IMG/VR virus record: IMGVR_UViG_3300042569_002722
Location: 1-43,970 of that record
Direction: 5' to 3' (one strand)
Origin: a virus
DNA: 43,970 bases
Part shown: one piece after another, positions 16,216 through 24,103 of the stretch
Position numbering within the stretch: position 1 is the first letter of the stretch
How the letters are laid out: every line of letters starts with the position of its first letter
Notes under the pieces: generated by a model
The model's input: only the letters and a program-made list of their open reading frames with translations
The model's database searches: none
What the model was told of the DNA's origin: nothing
Made by a program: the position numbers and the translations under genes

Positions 16216-17160
16216 GTCTTCTCCTTCTGCGGTGGTGGTTGAGTCGTCCGAGAGCGCGGCACCGGCGCTGGTGGACAGGGGTTGATCCGACCGCGCCGCC
16301 GCGCCGAAGACAGCCTTGCGGCGCTTGGCGTAGCGGGTGGGGTCGGTGGCCAGCTGCTCAGCCATCGCCGCGACCGTGGAAACACCGTCCACGAGGCCTG
16401 CGTCGATGGCCTGCTGGCCGATGAACACACGGCCATCGGCCATGTGCTCGAGCACGAGCTCGCTGGTGGTGCCGCGGTGCTGAGCCACGGTGTCGACCAG
16501 GAGCGAGTAGAGGTAGTCGAGCTGCGCCTCGGCCTGCGCGATGACCTCGGCCGAGGGCGGCGCGCCGTTGACGCTGGTGCGCTTGTAGCGGCCGCGCACG
16601 AGCTCCATGCTGGTGGGCGATGCAGGCTCCCAGCTCAGGCGCTGCACCACGCCGAGGCTGCCCACCATGTCGGTCTCGCCCTCGACGAATATGGCGTTCG
16701 AGGCGCTGCCCACCCAGTACATGGCCGAGGCCATGACGCCTTCGACCACGGTGACGGTGGGCTTGGCCGCGGCCAGCGATGCCAGGGCCTTGCCGGCGGC
16801 GGGCACGCCGAGCACGTTGCCGCCGGGGCTGTCGGGCGCGAAGATGACCGAGCGCACGCGCGGGTCGACGGCCATGCTGTCGAACTGCTGGGCCAGCATC
16901 TGGGTGCTGATGCCGCCGCTGATCTGCATGAACAGGTTGGCCTTCGGCGCCATCACGCCCGATGCGCGCAGCACCGCCACGCCGCCGGGCAGCATCTCGT
17001 AGCGCTGCTGCTCGTTGGCCAGTGGGCGGCCCAGGCGCTGCTCCACGGCCTGCACGTCGATCTTGTCGCCGCGCAGGTGCGTGGCGTAGATCGCCTGCAG
17101 CTCGAGCAGCGTCTCGGGCAGGATGGCCCAGGGGCCGGTCATCAGTTCCAGCAGCTTCAT
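15769..17160 (-). CDS. S49 family head maturation protease with C-terminal scaffold
   Basis: 463 residues. The N-terminal 270 residues are an SppA/S49 serine protease: SPGG at 111-114 (oxyanion region), Ser145 in GVMASAMYW (probable nucleophile) and Lys193 in RGRYKRTS (probable general base, 48 residues later as expected). Residues about 315-463 are a charged, Ala-rich helical scaffold. A strong internal ribosome site and ATG at 16215 would also make the scaffold alone, as in lambda C/Nu3. An intrinsic terminator hairpin lies 19 bp upstream of the start. Confidence 0.88.
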   Translation of the reverse strand: MKLLELMTGPWAILPETLLELQAIYATHLRGDKIDVQAVEQRLGRPLANEQQRYEMLPGGVAVLRASGVMAPKANLFMQISGGISTQMLAQQFDSMAVDPRVRSVIFAPDSPGGNVLGVPAAGKALASLAAAKPTVTVVEGVMASAMYWVGSASNAIFVEGETDMVGSLGVVQRLSWEPASPTSMELVRGRYKRTSVNGAPPSAEVIAQAEAQLDYLYSLLVDTVAQHRGTTSELVLEHMADGRVFIGQQAIDAGLVDGVSTVAAMAEQLATDPTRYAKRRKAVFGAAARSDQPLSTSAGAALSDDSTTTAEGEDMPQAVNTEITRESLERDHAALFATLRTEFTAAGRQEGATAELARVKAVLAEGEGMKGHQALVMQLALDGKTTGPEAAQAILAAERGALAKAAKAHADDAPAAAPAAAVPTGNEGAVSREQLAAKAEAYANEHKVSFVAACQALGIQLA

Positions 17161-17178
17161 CGGCGGCCTCAGAAAGAC

Positions 17179-17201
17179 GAAACCCGCACGAGGCGGGCTT
17201 C
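17179..17201 (-). terminator. Intrinsic terminator just upstream of the protease gene
   Basis: On the minus strand GAAGCCCGC pairs with GCGGGTTTC (one G-T pair) across CTCGT, followed by GTCTTTCT. The T run is weaker than in the other two internal terminators. It lies between the repeat-rich fibre gene and the protease start, with GAGG of the protease ribosome site right after it. Confidence 0.7.
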
Positions 17202-17230
17202 GGGTGGGTTCAGGTGGCGAGCTGGCGTCA

Positions 17231-18061
17231 TCACGGCAGCTCGGTGGTGATCACCACGGGCGGGGGCAGCTCGGTGGTGAAGATGAGCCAGGGCGGCGAC
17301 GTGGGGCCGCTGGATGCGCTGCCCCACACGCCACTGGCCGCGGCCGACAGCACCACGCCCACGGCCGTGGCGCTGGTGGGGCCTACGGCGGCGCCAGGCA
17401 GCAGCTGCGCGGCGGCGGTGAGCACCACGCCTGGCGCTGTGCCATCCGGCGCCGTCGCACTGCCCGCCACCAGGCTGGCCGCCGCGGTGAGCAGAGCCCC
17501 CGGAGCGGTGCCGGCAGCCGCGCCGCTGGCCGTGCCGGCGAGCAGGGCTGCGCTGGCGGCCAGGGTGCGGCCCGCCGCCGTGGCGTTGACCTGGCCAGCT
17601 GCGGCGCCGGGCAGCAGGCCCGCGCTGGCAGCCAGCGTGACGCCGGCTGCCGTGGCGCTGACGCCGCCGCTGGCCGTGCCGGCGATGAGCGAGGCCACTG
17701 CAGTGAGCGTGACGCCGGCGGCCGGCACCACGCCGAAGCTCGTGGTGATGGTCTCGAGCGGCGAGTGCTCGGTGACCGGCCCGCCCTGCGCCCAGGTGAC
17801 CAGGCGGAAGGTGGTGGTGTAGGTGCCATCGGCCGCGCCGGTGTGCTGGAAGCCACCGAAGTCGTCGAACACCACGGTGCCGCTGCCGGGCAGCGACTGC
17901 ACCACGGCCACGAACTCGGTGGTGGCGTCGCCGGGCAGGTCTGCATCGTCGGCCAGCGGGCTCGGGAAGTCGCCCAGCGCCGCGAAGTCGGCCGGGCGCA
18001 CACCGAAGCGCCCATTGAGGCCGACGACGTTGCGCCCTGGCCAGCCGCCGACGACGATCAT
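17231..18061 (-). CDS. Repeat-rich virion surface protein
   Basis: 276 residues. An N-terminal domain (about 1-110, ending TFRLVTWAQGGPVTEHSPLE) is followed by at least six tandem repeats of about 24 residues with the pattern A.G..L.A.A.L..G.A.G. Examples are AAGVTLTAVASLIAGTASG and ATAAGVTLAASAGLLPGAAA. The C-terminus ends in two TTELP motifs. The repeats are also present in the gene before it. It starts in an ATGA overlap. A fibre or adhesin shaft is likely; no enzyme motif is seen. Confidence 0.7.
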   Translation of the reverse strand: MIVVGGWPGRNVVGLNGRFGVRPADFAALGDFPSPLADDADLPGDATTEFVAVVQSLPGSGTVVFDDFGGFQHTGAADGTYTTTFRLVTWAQGGPVTEHSPLETITTSFGVVPAAGVTLTAVASLIAGTASGGVSATAAGVTLAASAGLLPGAAAGQVNATAAGRTLAASAALLAGTASGAAAGTAPGALLTAAASLVAGSATAPDGTAPGVVLTAAAQLLPGAAVGPTSATAVGVVLSAAASGVWGSASSGPTSPPWLIFTTELPPPVVITTELP

Positions 18062-19233
18062 GCGAGCGCCCTCATGCGGAAGGCCGACGAGGCCTCGCCG
18101 TCTGCCTGGCGGATGGCCACCACGCGGTACACCGTGCCAGGCGCGATGAGCGTGTTCACCAGGTTGGGCAGCTTGCCCGCGCTGTCGGTGGCCACCACGC
18201 CCGAGGTGAAGAGTGGCGAGCCCAGCACCAGGCCGTCGGCGTGCACGGTGTAGCGGTAGTTCACCGAGGCATCGAGCGCGAAGGTGTTGATGGCCAGGCC
18301 GGTGCGCGCGCCGAACTCCATGCTGGCGGCCTGGAACTGCAGGGTGCCGCCGGCGTAGAGCAGGCTGGCCGCGGCGGTCAGGGTGACGCCGGCGGCGGTG
18401 GCGCCCGAGCTGGCGGAGGCCGTGCCAGGAATCAGGCTGGCACCTGCGGTAAGGGTGACGCCGTTCGCTGTGCCATTGGTGCCGCTGCTGAACAAGCCGA
18501 AGGCATTGCCGGCACCGAGCGAAGCATGCAGGTCAGCCACCTCTGCGGGCGTCAGCTCGCGGTTGAACCAGACCAGCCACACGATGTTGGCGTCAATCGA
18601 GCCGACCGTGCCGCCACCGCCGCCAATCTTGTTCAGAGTCCGAGGCCCAACGACGGGCCCGGCCGCGTTGTTGTCTGCGCCCTCTTGTGCCCCGTTGACG
18701 AAGGCGCGCAGACGCCGCGGATCAGATCCGGTGCGCGTGCCCGCAATGGAGGCGGCAGTGGCAGTTTGGAACGGCGAGGTGCCGACTACGTTGTAGTTGG
18801 CGCCTCCTTCTGAGGTGAACACACCGACGACGTTGCCGACGCTGACCACTTGGAACGCACCGAATCCGCCGCTGGTGGCATCCCACCCAGCGCTGTTGCC
18901 GATCAGGTAGGACTCTCGGGCTTCGACGTTGCTTGAGCCGTCCAGAGCGGCGACGCCGTTGTGCACGAAGAAGAACGAAGCTGCGCCGGCTGGCACGCTG
19001 ATGGCGGGGGAGATGCTGGCGCCCCGAGGGGTCGCATAGCCGTTTCTGTTGGTCCGAAAGTGCGCGCCGTAGGTCCCCGTCCCGAAGCTGGCCGGGTTCG
19101 GCGTGGCCGTGTCGGGCGTCAGCACTCGACTCGGGGTCACGAAGTCCTTCAGCGTGACGCCGTCGTCTTCTACCCCGATGAGACAGATCAGGCTGCTGAA
19201 GAGCGGGTGGCTGGTGTTGAGGGTGCGTGCCAT
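18058..19233 (-). CDS. LamG-like adhesin with shared 24-residue repeats
   Basis: 391 residues. Residues about 20-240 look like a concanavalin/LamG lectin fold (AASFFFVHNGVAALDG, RRLRAFVNGAQEG, IVWLVWFNRELTPAEVADLH). A short repeat block follows (ANGVTLTAGASLIPGTAS and AAGVTLTAAASLL), the same unit as in the next gene. The C-terminal 90 residues form a beta-rich domain (YRYTVHADGLVLGSPLFTSG). A good AAGGACG ribosome site precedes the ATG. Likely binds surface sugars. Confidence 0.72.
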   Translation of the reverse strand: MARTLNTSHPLFSSLICLIGVEDDGVTLKDFVTPSRVLTPDTATPNPASFGTGTYGAHFRTNRNGYATPRGASISPAISVPAGAASFFFVHNGVAALDGSSNVEARESYLIGNSAGWDATSGGFGAFQVVSVGNVVGVFTSEGGANYNVVGTSPFQTATAASIAGTRTGSDPRRLRAFVNGAQEGADNNAAGPVVGPRTLNKIGGGGGTVGSIDANIVWLVWFNRELTPAEVADLHASLGAGNAFGLFSSGTNGTANGVTLTAGASLIPGTASASSGATAAGVTLTAAASLLYAGGTLQFQAASMEFGARTGLAINTFALDASVNYRYTVHADGLVLGSPLFTSGVVATDSAGKLPNLVNTLIAPGTVYRVVAIRQADGEASSAFRMRALA

Positions 19234-19234
19234 G

Positions 19235-21355
19235 TCAATTCGTCCTTGCGTGCCCGCACAGCGTCAGGTAAGCGTCGACGTCGCCAGACACGCCCCACGG
19301 CAGCGGCAGCCCGTAGTAGCCGAAGCCACCGTGCCCGTGCAGCAGGTTCAGGCCGCGCTGGCGGTACTCCTTCGCGCCGCGGGTGGCAGCTGCCGAGCTG
19401 CCGATGTCGCCAGCCTCGCGCATGGTGATGACCTGCAGCCCCTCGCCAGCGCCGCCGCACACCAACATGCCGTTGCGCACCCCGCCGGCCGTGCCGTAGG
19501 CAAACTGCGCCCACAGCCCGGCGCCGCCTTCCTGCTCGTACCAGGACCAATGCCGCGACGGGCCTGACCAGCGCGCGAACCTGGGCCCGTCTTCTGGCAG
19601 CCAGGTGAACGGATAGCCGCGCTGGCCGTTTGACCAGCTCCACACGAAGATGGTGCCGCGCGGGCCGAAGGTGCCGTCGCTGATTGCGATCTTGAAGAAC
19701 TGCGAGTTGCCGTCGACCGGCACATCGCACATCACCTGCACCTCGCCGGTGGTCAGATGCACGCGCCGCACCTGCTTCATGGCGAAAGAGCCGAAGTAGA
19801 GCCACGGGTCGCCGGGCAGCTTGTAGAGGCCCTCCGGCGCCACGCACGGCTGCGCCTGGATGGCGGCATCGGTGACCGCGCGGCGCACGAAGCGGTTGCG
19901 GTCCACGCTGGCCAGCGGCTGGCCCGAGCACACCACGCGCAGCAGTCGCCCCGAGGTAGCGTCATAGGCCACGACGCGGTGCCACGCGCGCTCGCTCACG
20001 TACAACACGCCAGCGTCGCAGAGCACGTCCCAGGGGTCGCCCAGGCCGGTGAGGAACTCCGTCACCTTGGCCGGCACCGCGTGGCTGGTGGCGCTGAACT
20101 CGACGCGCAGCACGCGGTTGTTCTGGGTGTCGGCCAGGAAGGCCACAGGCCCCACCAGGTGCGGCCGGCGGTTGCCCTCGGCGGGGATGGGCGCGGCCAG
20201 CTCGTCCACGGCCAGCGTGCGCTCGTCCCAGGCCATGCCCCACAGCTCGTGCAGGCCGCGGCGGTCAGCCGGCACGGCGCTCCAGTCGCCCACCAGCTCG
20301 AGGTTCGCGCCCTCGATGGTGCCTGCGCCCTGCCATTGGCCCGGCATGCCCTTGTGCCGGTAGCCCACCAGCGTGGTGACCTGACCCGAGGCCGACACCT
20401 TGCCCATGCGCCAGGGGTCGCAGAAGTAGACGGTGCCCATCGGCTGCCCATCGGCGCCGGTGCCCTGCCCCACTTCGGCGTGCGTCAGCATGGCCACGGT
20501 GCCCACGCCGCGCGGGCCGTCGAGCAGCGCCACGCTCGGCAGGCGCGCGACCATCTGGTCCCAGAAGTAGGCCTGCTTGTCGAAGGTCGTCACGATGCCC
20601 TGGCTGCTGATGCAGGGGCGGTGCAGGTCACCCGAGCGCACGGGCACGAGATGCGTGCAGTGCATGGCCGTCTGGCCGATCGGCACATCGAATGGCTTGG
20701 CCGCGCGCTTGACCAGCGGGCGCGGCGTCGGCGCGAAGCGGCCGGGCACGAGCGCGCAGGCCGCGTCGGGCGGGCTGTTCGCCACCTCGTAGGTGCCGCG
20801 CACCACCGGCATCGTGGGCTGCTCGCTCGCGCGGGCGCCGCGCAGCACGTAGATCCACCACGACGGCGCCGTCTCGCCCGGCGCCAGGCCGGTCACGTCC
20901 AGGCGGTGCCAGCCCTCGGGCGTGTTGCGCAGGTCAGCGCGGAACGGGCCGGCCGGCGTGGTCACAGCCACCTGCACGCCGTCAAGCAGCAGCGCGTACT
21001 CGGTGCCAGCCAGCGGCACCTTCGCCCCGCCTGCGGTGAAGCTCCAGCCCTTGAGCGGGATGCTCACCACCTCGGGCGCGAACACCTCGAGGTGCCGGAA
21101 GCGTTCGTACCGGCCGCCGTCGATCCACTTGCCCGGCACCACGACGGCGCCCATGTTCAGGGGCTGCAGCGTGACGCCGGCCGGGCTGGGCTGGGGCACC
21201 GGAGCGGGCGGCGGTGGGACGGGAGCGGGCGGCGCTGGCGGCTGTACCGGCGGAGGAGTGGGAGCGGGCGGCACAGGAGCTGGCGTGCCAAAGCCCAAGC
21301 GCTCGAACTCGGCGGCCAGCTCGCGCAGCAGTGTGGGGATGTTGCTCGCGTGCAT
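19235..21355 (-). CDS. Fibre protein with proline-rich stalk and NHL-like propeller
   Basis: 706 residues. A short helix (1-22) precedes a stalk of Pro, Ala and Val (about 25-58). A beta domain follows (60-190), then a long propeller-like region with NHL-type blades (FLADTQNNRVLRVEF, GDPWDVLCDAGVLYVSERAW, LYKLPGDPWLYFGSF...VRRVHLTTGEV). The C-terminus is Gly-rich with HGHGGFGYYG. Probably a receptor-binding or capsid/neck appendage. No catalytic residues are recognised. Confidence 0.72.
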   Translation of the reverse strand: MHASNIPTLLRELAAEFERLGFGTPAPVPPAPTPPPVQPPAPPAPVPPPPAPVPQPSPAGVTLQPLNMGAVVVPGKWIDGGRYERFRHLEVFAPEVVSIPLKGWSFTAGGAKVPLAGTEYALLLDGVQVAVTTPAGPFRADLRNTPEGWHRLDVTGLAPGETAPSWWIYVLRGARASEQPTMPVVRGTYEVANSPPDAACALVPGRFAPTPRPLVKRAAKPFDVPIGQTAMHCTHLVPVRSGDLHRPCISSQGIVTTFDKQAYFWDQMVARLPSVALLDGPRGVGTVAMLTHAEVGQGTGADGQPMGTVYFCDPWRMGKVSASGQVTTLVGYRHKGMPGQWQGAGTIEGANLELVGDWSAVPADRRGLHELWGMAWDERTLAVDELAAPIPAEGNRRPHLVGPVAFLADTQNNRVLRVEFSATSHAVPAKVTEFLTGLGDPWDVLCDAGVLYVSERAWHRVVAYDATSGRLLRVVCSGQPLASVDRNRFVRRAVTDAAIQAQPCVAPEGLYKLPGDPWLYFGSFAMKQVRRVHLTTGEVQVMCDVPVDGNSQFFKIAISDGTFGPRGTIFVWSWSNGQRGYPFTWLPEDGPRFARWSGPSRHWSWYEQEGGAGLWAQFAYGTAGGVRNGMLVCGGAGEGLQVITMREAGDIGSSAAATRGAKEYRQRGLNLLHGHGGFGYYGLPLPWGVSGDVDAYLTLCGHARTN

Positions 21356-21356
21356 G

Positions 21357-22793
21357 CTAGGCCTCGGGGTCCGGCCAGTTTTCGGGGATGTAGGCGTGCA
21401 CCTCGCCGTTCGAGGTCACGTGCAGGATGACTCCCAGGGACGGTGCGTAAGGTGCTGCGCCAGCGATAGAGATGAAGGACTCACCGCCCACAGGACCGGC
21501 GGGAGGGAGCGGCGCACCTGCCGGTGAGTTGCGTCGGTCAATTGAGAAGCCCGCCGCAGGAATAAGGCCGCCAGAACGAGCGGGCGGGAAGATTCGATAG
21601 ACCCCAGCGGGAAAGATTCCCGGCGTGCTGGTGCTGCCGCGCGTCATCGCTACGTAGCAGCCGTCGTTCGGTTCCCATGTCAGCGAAGGCTCACCCTTGG
21701 GCTCTGCCTTCAGCTCGGCGCGCAGACCGCTCGGGCTGATGGGCTGCGTGAATGCTGGCGTCGGTGCGTCGAGGTCCACAAAGCGGAACGGCTCGAACGT
21801 ACTGGCGCCGCGCGCCAGGAAGCACACGACGCGGCCCACCGGGTCCAAGGCAATGTTGCCGCCGGCACAGACCTCGCCGTCGCCGTCGAAGCCCAAGCCG
21901 TTGCAGACCAGCGTGGTCGTGTCGTCCAGTGGATTTGCGCGGAAGACGGTGCGCAGAAGGCCGAAGTTCGAGCCTGCCGTGTAGTACACGACATCCCGGA
22001 GCGTGCCGCCGACGTTCTCGACAGTCGCCTGCGCGCCGCGGTCTTGGTGCGTCGCGTAGGTGTTGCCCCCGAAGACCGGGCGGCTCGGGTGATCTGGGTG
22101 CAGCCAGTCGCGCAGCTGGCAGGCGTTCGCGCCGGGCAGAGACGGGCCGTAGTTCGTGCCGGTAGCGCCCAGGGTGTACCCCTGGCCCGCCAGCGTCATG
22201 TCGATGGTGAAGCAGCCGGCGATGCGCAGGCCCTCTTGATCGCCTGGGATGGCCTCGTCGAAGACACGAAGCGCAAAACCGTCGTTCCAAGCCGCCCCGC
22301 CAAAATTGACTACGCGGTCAAGCTGAGTGATGTGGCATGCGTTCGCGTAGACATGCCGCGCCGTCGGCGCGTCGTTGAAGCCCTTCACCCGATGGGTGTT
22401 GCGGCCGCCGTACGGCCAGACGTTGATGTGCTGCGACCCGTAGAAGGCGAGCGAGAAGCCGCGCGATGCGGCCGACCAGCGGAACCGCTCGTTCGACGAT
22501 CCGTTGGCGTGGCCTGAGCCGTCGAACTCCAAGCACTTGGCGTTCTCGTTCCAGCACACGCCGCGCCATGCGTACAGGACCGCCGGGTAGTTGGCGCCCG
22601 GGTCGCGGTACTGCGTCTCGGGCCACGCAGAAGCGAACGTCTGAACACCGTTGTCCAGCCGCACCCACATGCGGCCGGCAGCATGGGCGGCTCGAATGAG
22701 GGCCAGCGAAGCGGCAAGGGGATGCGCAGCGCGGCCGGCTTGAACCCCACCGCCGCTCTCGACGCCGTAGGTGTTGTTCCGCGGTGCTGCCAC
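21357..22793 (-). CDS. Fibre-associated beta-rich protein
   Basis: 478 residues with a GTG start and weak ribosome site. It lies one base upstream of the propeller fibre gene. Composition is Gly/Asn/Ala-rich with long beta segments and several aromatic clusters (CWNENAKCLEFDGSGHANGS, GSQHINVWPYGGRNTHRVKG, DPVGRVVCFLARGASTFEPF). Its end (GVILHVTSNGEVHAYIPENW) looks like a compact C-terminal head. Probably a virion appendage; no family recognised. Confidence 0.65.
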   Translation of the reverse strand: MAAPRNNTYGVESGGGVQAGRAAHPLAASLALIRAAHAAGRMWVRLDNGVQTFASAWPETQYRDPGANYPAVLYAWRGVCWNENAKCLEFDGSGHANGSSNERFRWSAASRGFSLAFYGSQHINVWPYGGRNTHRVKGFNDAPTARHVYANACHITQLDRVVNFGGAAWNDGFALRVFDEAIPGDQEGLRIAGCFTIDMTLAGQGYTLGATGTNYGPSLPGANACQLRDWLHPDHPSRPVFGGNTYATHQDRGAQATVENVGGTLRDVVYYTAGSNFGLLRTVFRANPLDDTTTLVCNGLGFDGDGEVCAGGNIALDPVGRVVCFLARGASTFEPFRFVDLDAPTPAFTQPISPSGLRAELKAEPKGEPSLTWEPNDGCYVAMTRGSTSTPGIFPAGVYRIFPPARSGGLIPAAGFSIDRRNSPAGAPLPPAGPVGGESFISIAGAAPYAPSLGVILHVTSNGEVHAYIPENWPDPEA

Positions 22794-22822
22794 GCTCTGC
22801 CTGCCTTGTGCCCTGCCCGGCT

Positions 22823-23230
22823 TCAGCCGCCCTGCACGCCGCGCGAGCTGGCCTCGAGCACCACGCCCGCGGCCGTGCCGTCCTGGCGCGCAGCGGGGGC
22901 GAGGAAGTCGCCGATGGTGCCGCCGGTCACGCCCATGGCCGCCAGCGCGGCCTTGCGCTTGGCCGGGTCCATCAGGTTGCTGATGACCAGCATGTCGCGG
23001 CCGAGCTTGTCGCTGTGGCGCGCCGTCTCGGCCTTCTTGGCCTTGAGCTCGTCGATCGCGCGGCCCAGGGCCTGGTTCTCGGCGACGACGGCCTCCTGCT
23101 GGCGGCGCAGCATGTTGAAGACCTGCTCCAGCTGCTCCTGGTTGAGCGCGCTGATCTTGACGGTGAAGCTCTCGACCGGCAGCTCGGCCTGGTCGCCGCC
23201 CTCGGCGGCGTTGGTGTCGGGTTGATCCAT
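22823..23230 (-). CDS. Coiled-coil hypothetical protein, head region
   Basis: 135 residues with CAGGAG before the ATG. The centre (about 28-75) is a strong coiled coil (LNQEQLEQVFNMLRRQQEAV, then ENQALGRAIDELKAKKAE), with a short C-terminus (MGVTGGTIGDFLAPAA). It may be a chaperone or anchor for the fibre genes that follow, since those begin 30 bp later. That is inferred from position. Confidence 0.65.
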   Translation of the reverse strand: MDQPDTNAAEGGDQAELPVESFTVKISALNQEQLEQVFNMLRRQQEAVVAENQALGRAIDELKAKKAETARHSDKLGRDMLVISNLMDPAKRKAALAAMGVTGGTIGDFLAPAARQDGTAAGVVLEASSRGVQGG

Positions 23231-23252
23231 GCTCGGGGCTCCTGTCGTGGGG

Positions 23253-23669
23253 TCAGTTCTGGACGCGGACGGTGTCGGCGTTGTGCGTGAAGGTGCCGGC
23301 CGCGGTGACGACGTCGGCCGCGAACTCGTTGACGAAGATCAGCTCGTCGGCCGAGGCCGCGCCGCCGCGCGCCTTGCGCACCACGCTCTTGCGGGCGGTG
23401 ATGGTGCTGCTGGGCCAGGTGGTGCTGCCGAAGACGATGTCGAGCCGGTCGGTGGCCGTGTCCAGCGTGACGGTGGCCGTGACCACCGCGCCGCCGGCCG
23501 TATAGCCGGTGCCCGTGACCTCGTTCGTGACGTCGTCGAAGAAGTCGTGGGTGTCCTTGTTCTCGCTGTACGCGCTGGTATGCAGCGAGCGGCGGAAGGT
23601 GTCGGTGTCGAAATCGATCTGGCCGCGTGCCCAGAGCTCGAGCATGCGGTTGAAGATGAGCGAGGGCAT
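23253..23669 (-). CDS. Virion structural protein (head region hypothetical)
   Basis: 138 residues with a good AGGAG ribosome site. It starts MPSLIFNRMLELWARGQIDF followed by D.D.FR..L..SAY.EN and a beta-rich middle (GGAVVTATVTLDTATDRLDI). This pattern occurs in phage structural proteins encoded near portal and tail-fibre genes. Function within the virion is not known. Confidence 0.65.
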   Translation of the reverse strand: MPSLIFNRMLELWARGQIDFDTDTFRRSLHTSAYSENKDTHDFFDDVTNEVTGTGYTAGGAVVTATVTLDTATDRLDIVFGSTTWPSSTITARKSVVRKARGGAASADELIFVNEFAADVVTAAGTFTHNADTVRVQN

Positions 23670-23695
23670 GGTGGCTCCTGCGTTGGTTGGGTGGA

Positions 23696-24103
23696 TCAGC
23701 TGCGGGTGACGCCCGGGCGCACGCGCAGCACGCCGCTGAGGCAGACATCGACATCGCCGGCGGCGTCTTCGACCTCGATGTCGTACTCGTAGACCGAGGC
23801 GGGGTCGGTGAGGGTCTCGCCGCAGGGGATGGCGGCGGTCTGCTCATCGGAGAGCCAGAACTCGACCCAGCCCTCGGTCGGCACGGGCGCGATGCGGGTC
23901 TGGAAGGTCTGCACGACGGCGGTGTCGAGCGCCTTCTTACGGATCTGGCCGCGCACCTGGGCGCCGGTCAGGTCAACCGCGGTGGGCTCGCTTGTGGGCG
24001 TGGCCTTGCGCACCAGGTACTGGCGCACGGGGCGCAGGCTGGCGCCCTGGTGCAGCTCGAGGTCGCGGCGCTCGCCGAGGTTGCTGATCTTGGCCGTGGC
24101 CAT
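23696..24103 (-). CDS. Small head/neck beta protein
   Basis: 135 residues overlapping the portal stop by ATGA. It has a small beta-sandwich pattern (DLELHQGASLRPVRQYLVRK, VDLTGAQVRGQIRKKALDTA, EGWVEFWLSDEQTAAIPCGE, VYEYDIEVEDAAGDVDVCLS) like the BppU- or Dit-type N-terminal domains that anchor fibres. It may link the appendage genes downstream to the neck. Confidence 0.65.
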   Translation of the reverse strand: MATAKISNLGERRDLELHQGASLRPVRQYLVRKATPTSEPTAVDLTGAQVRGQIRKKALDTAVVQTFQTRIAPVPTEGWVEFWLSDEQTAAIPCGETLTDPASVYEYDIEVEDAAGDVDVCLSGVLRVRPGVTRS

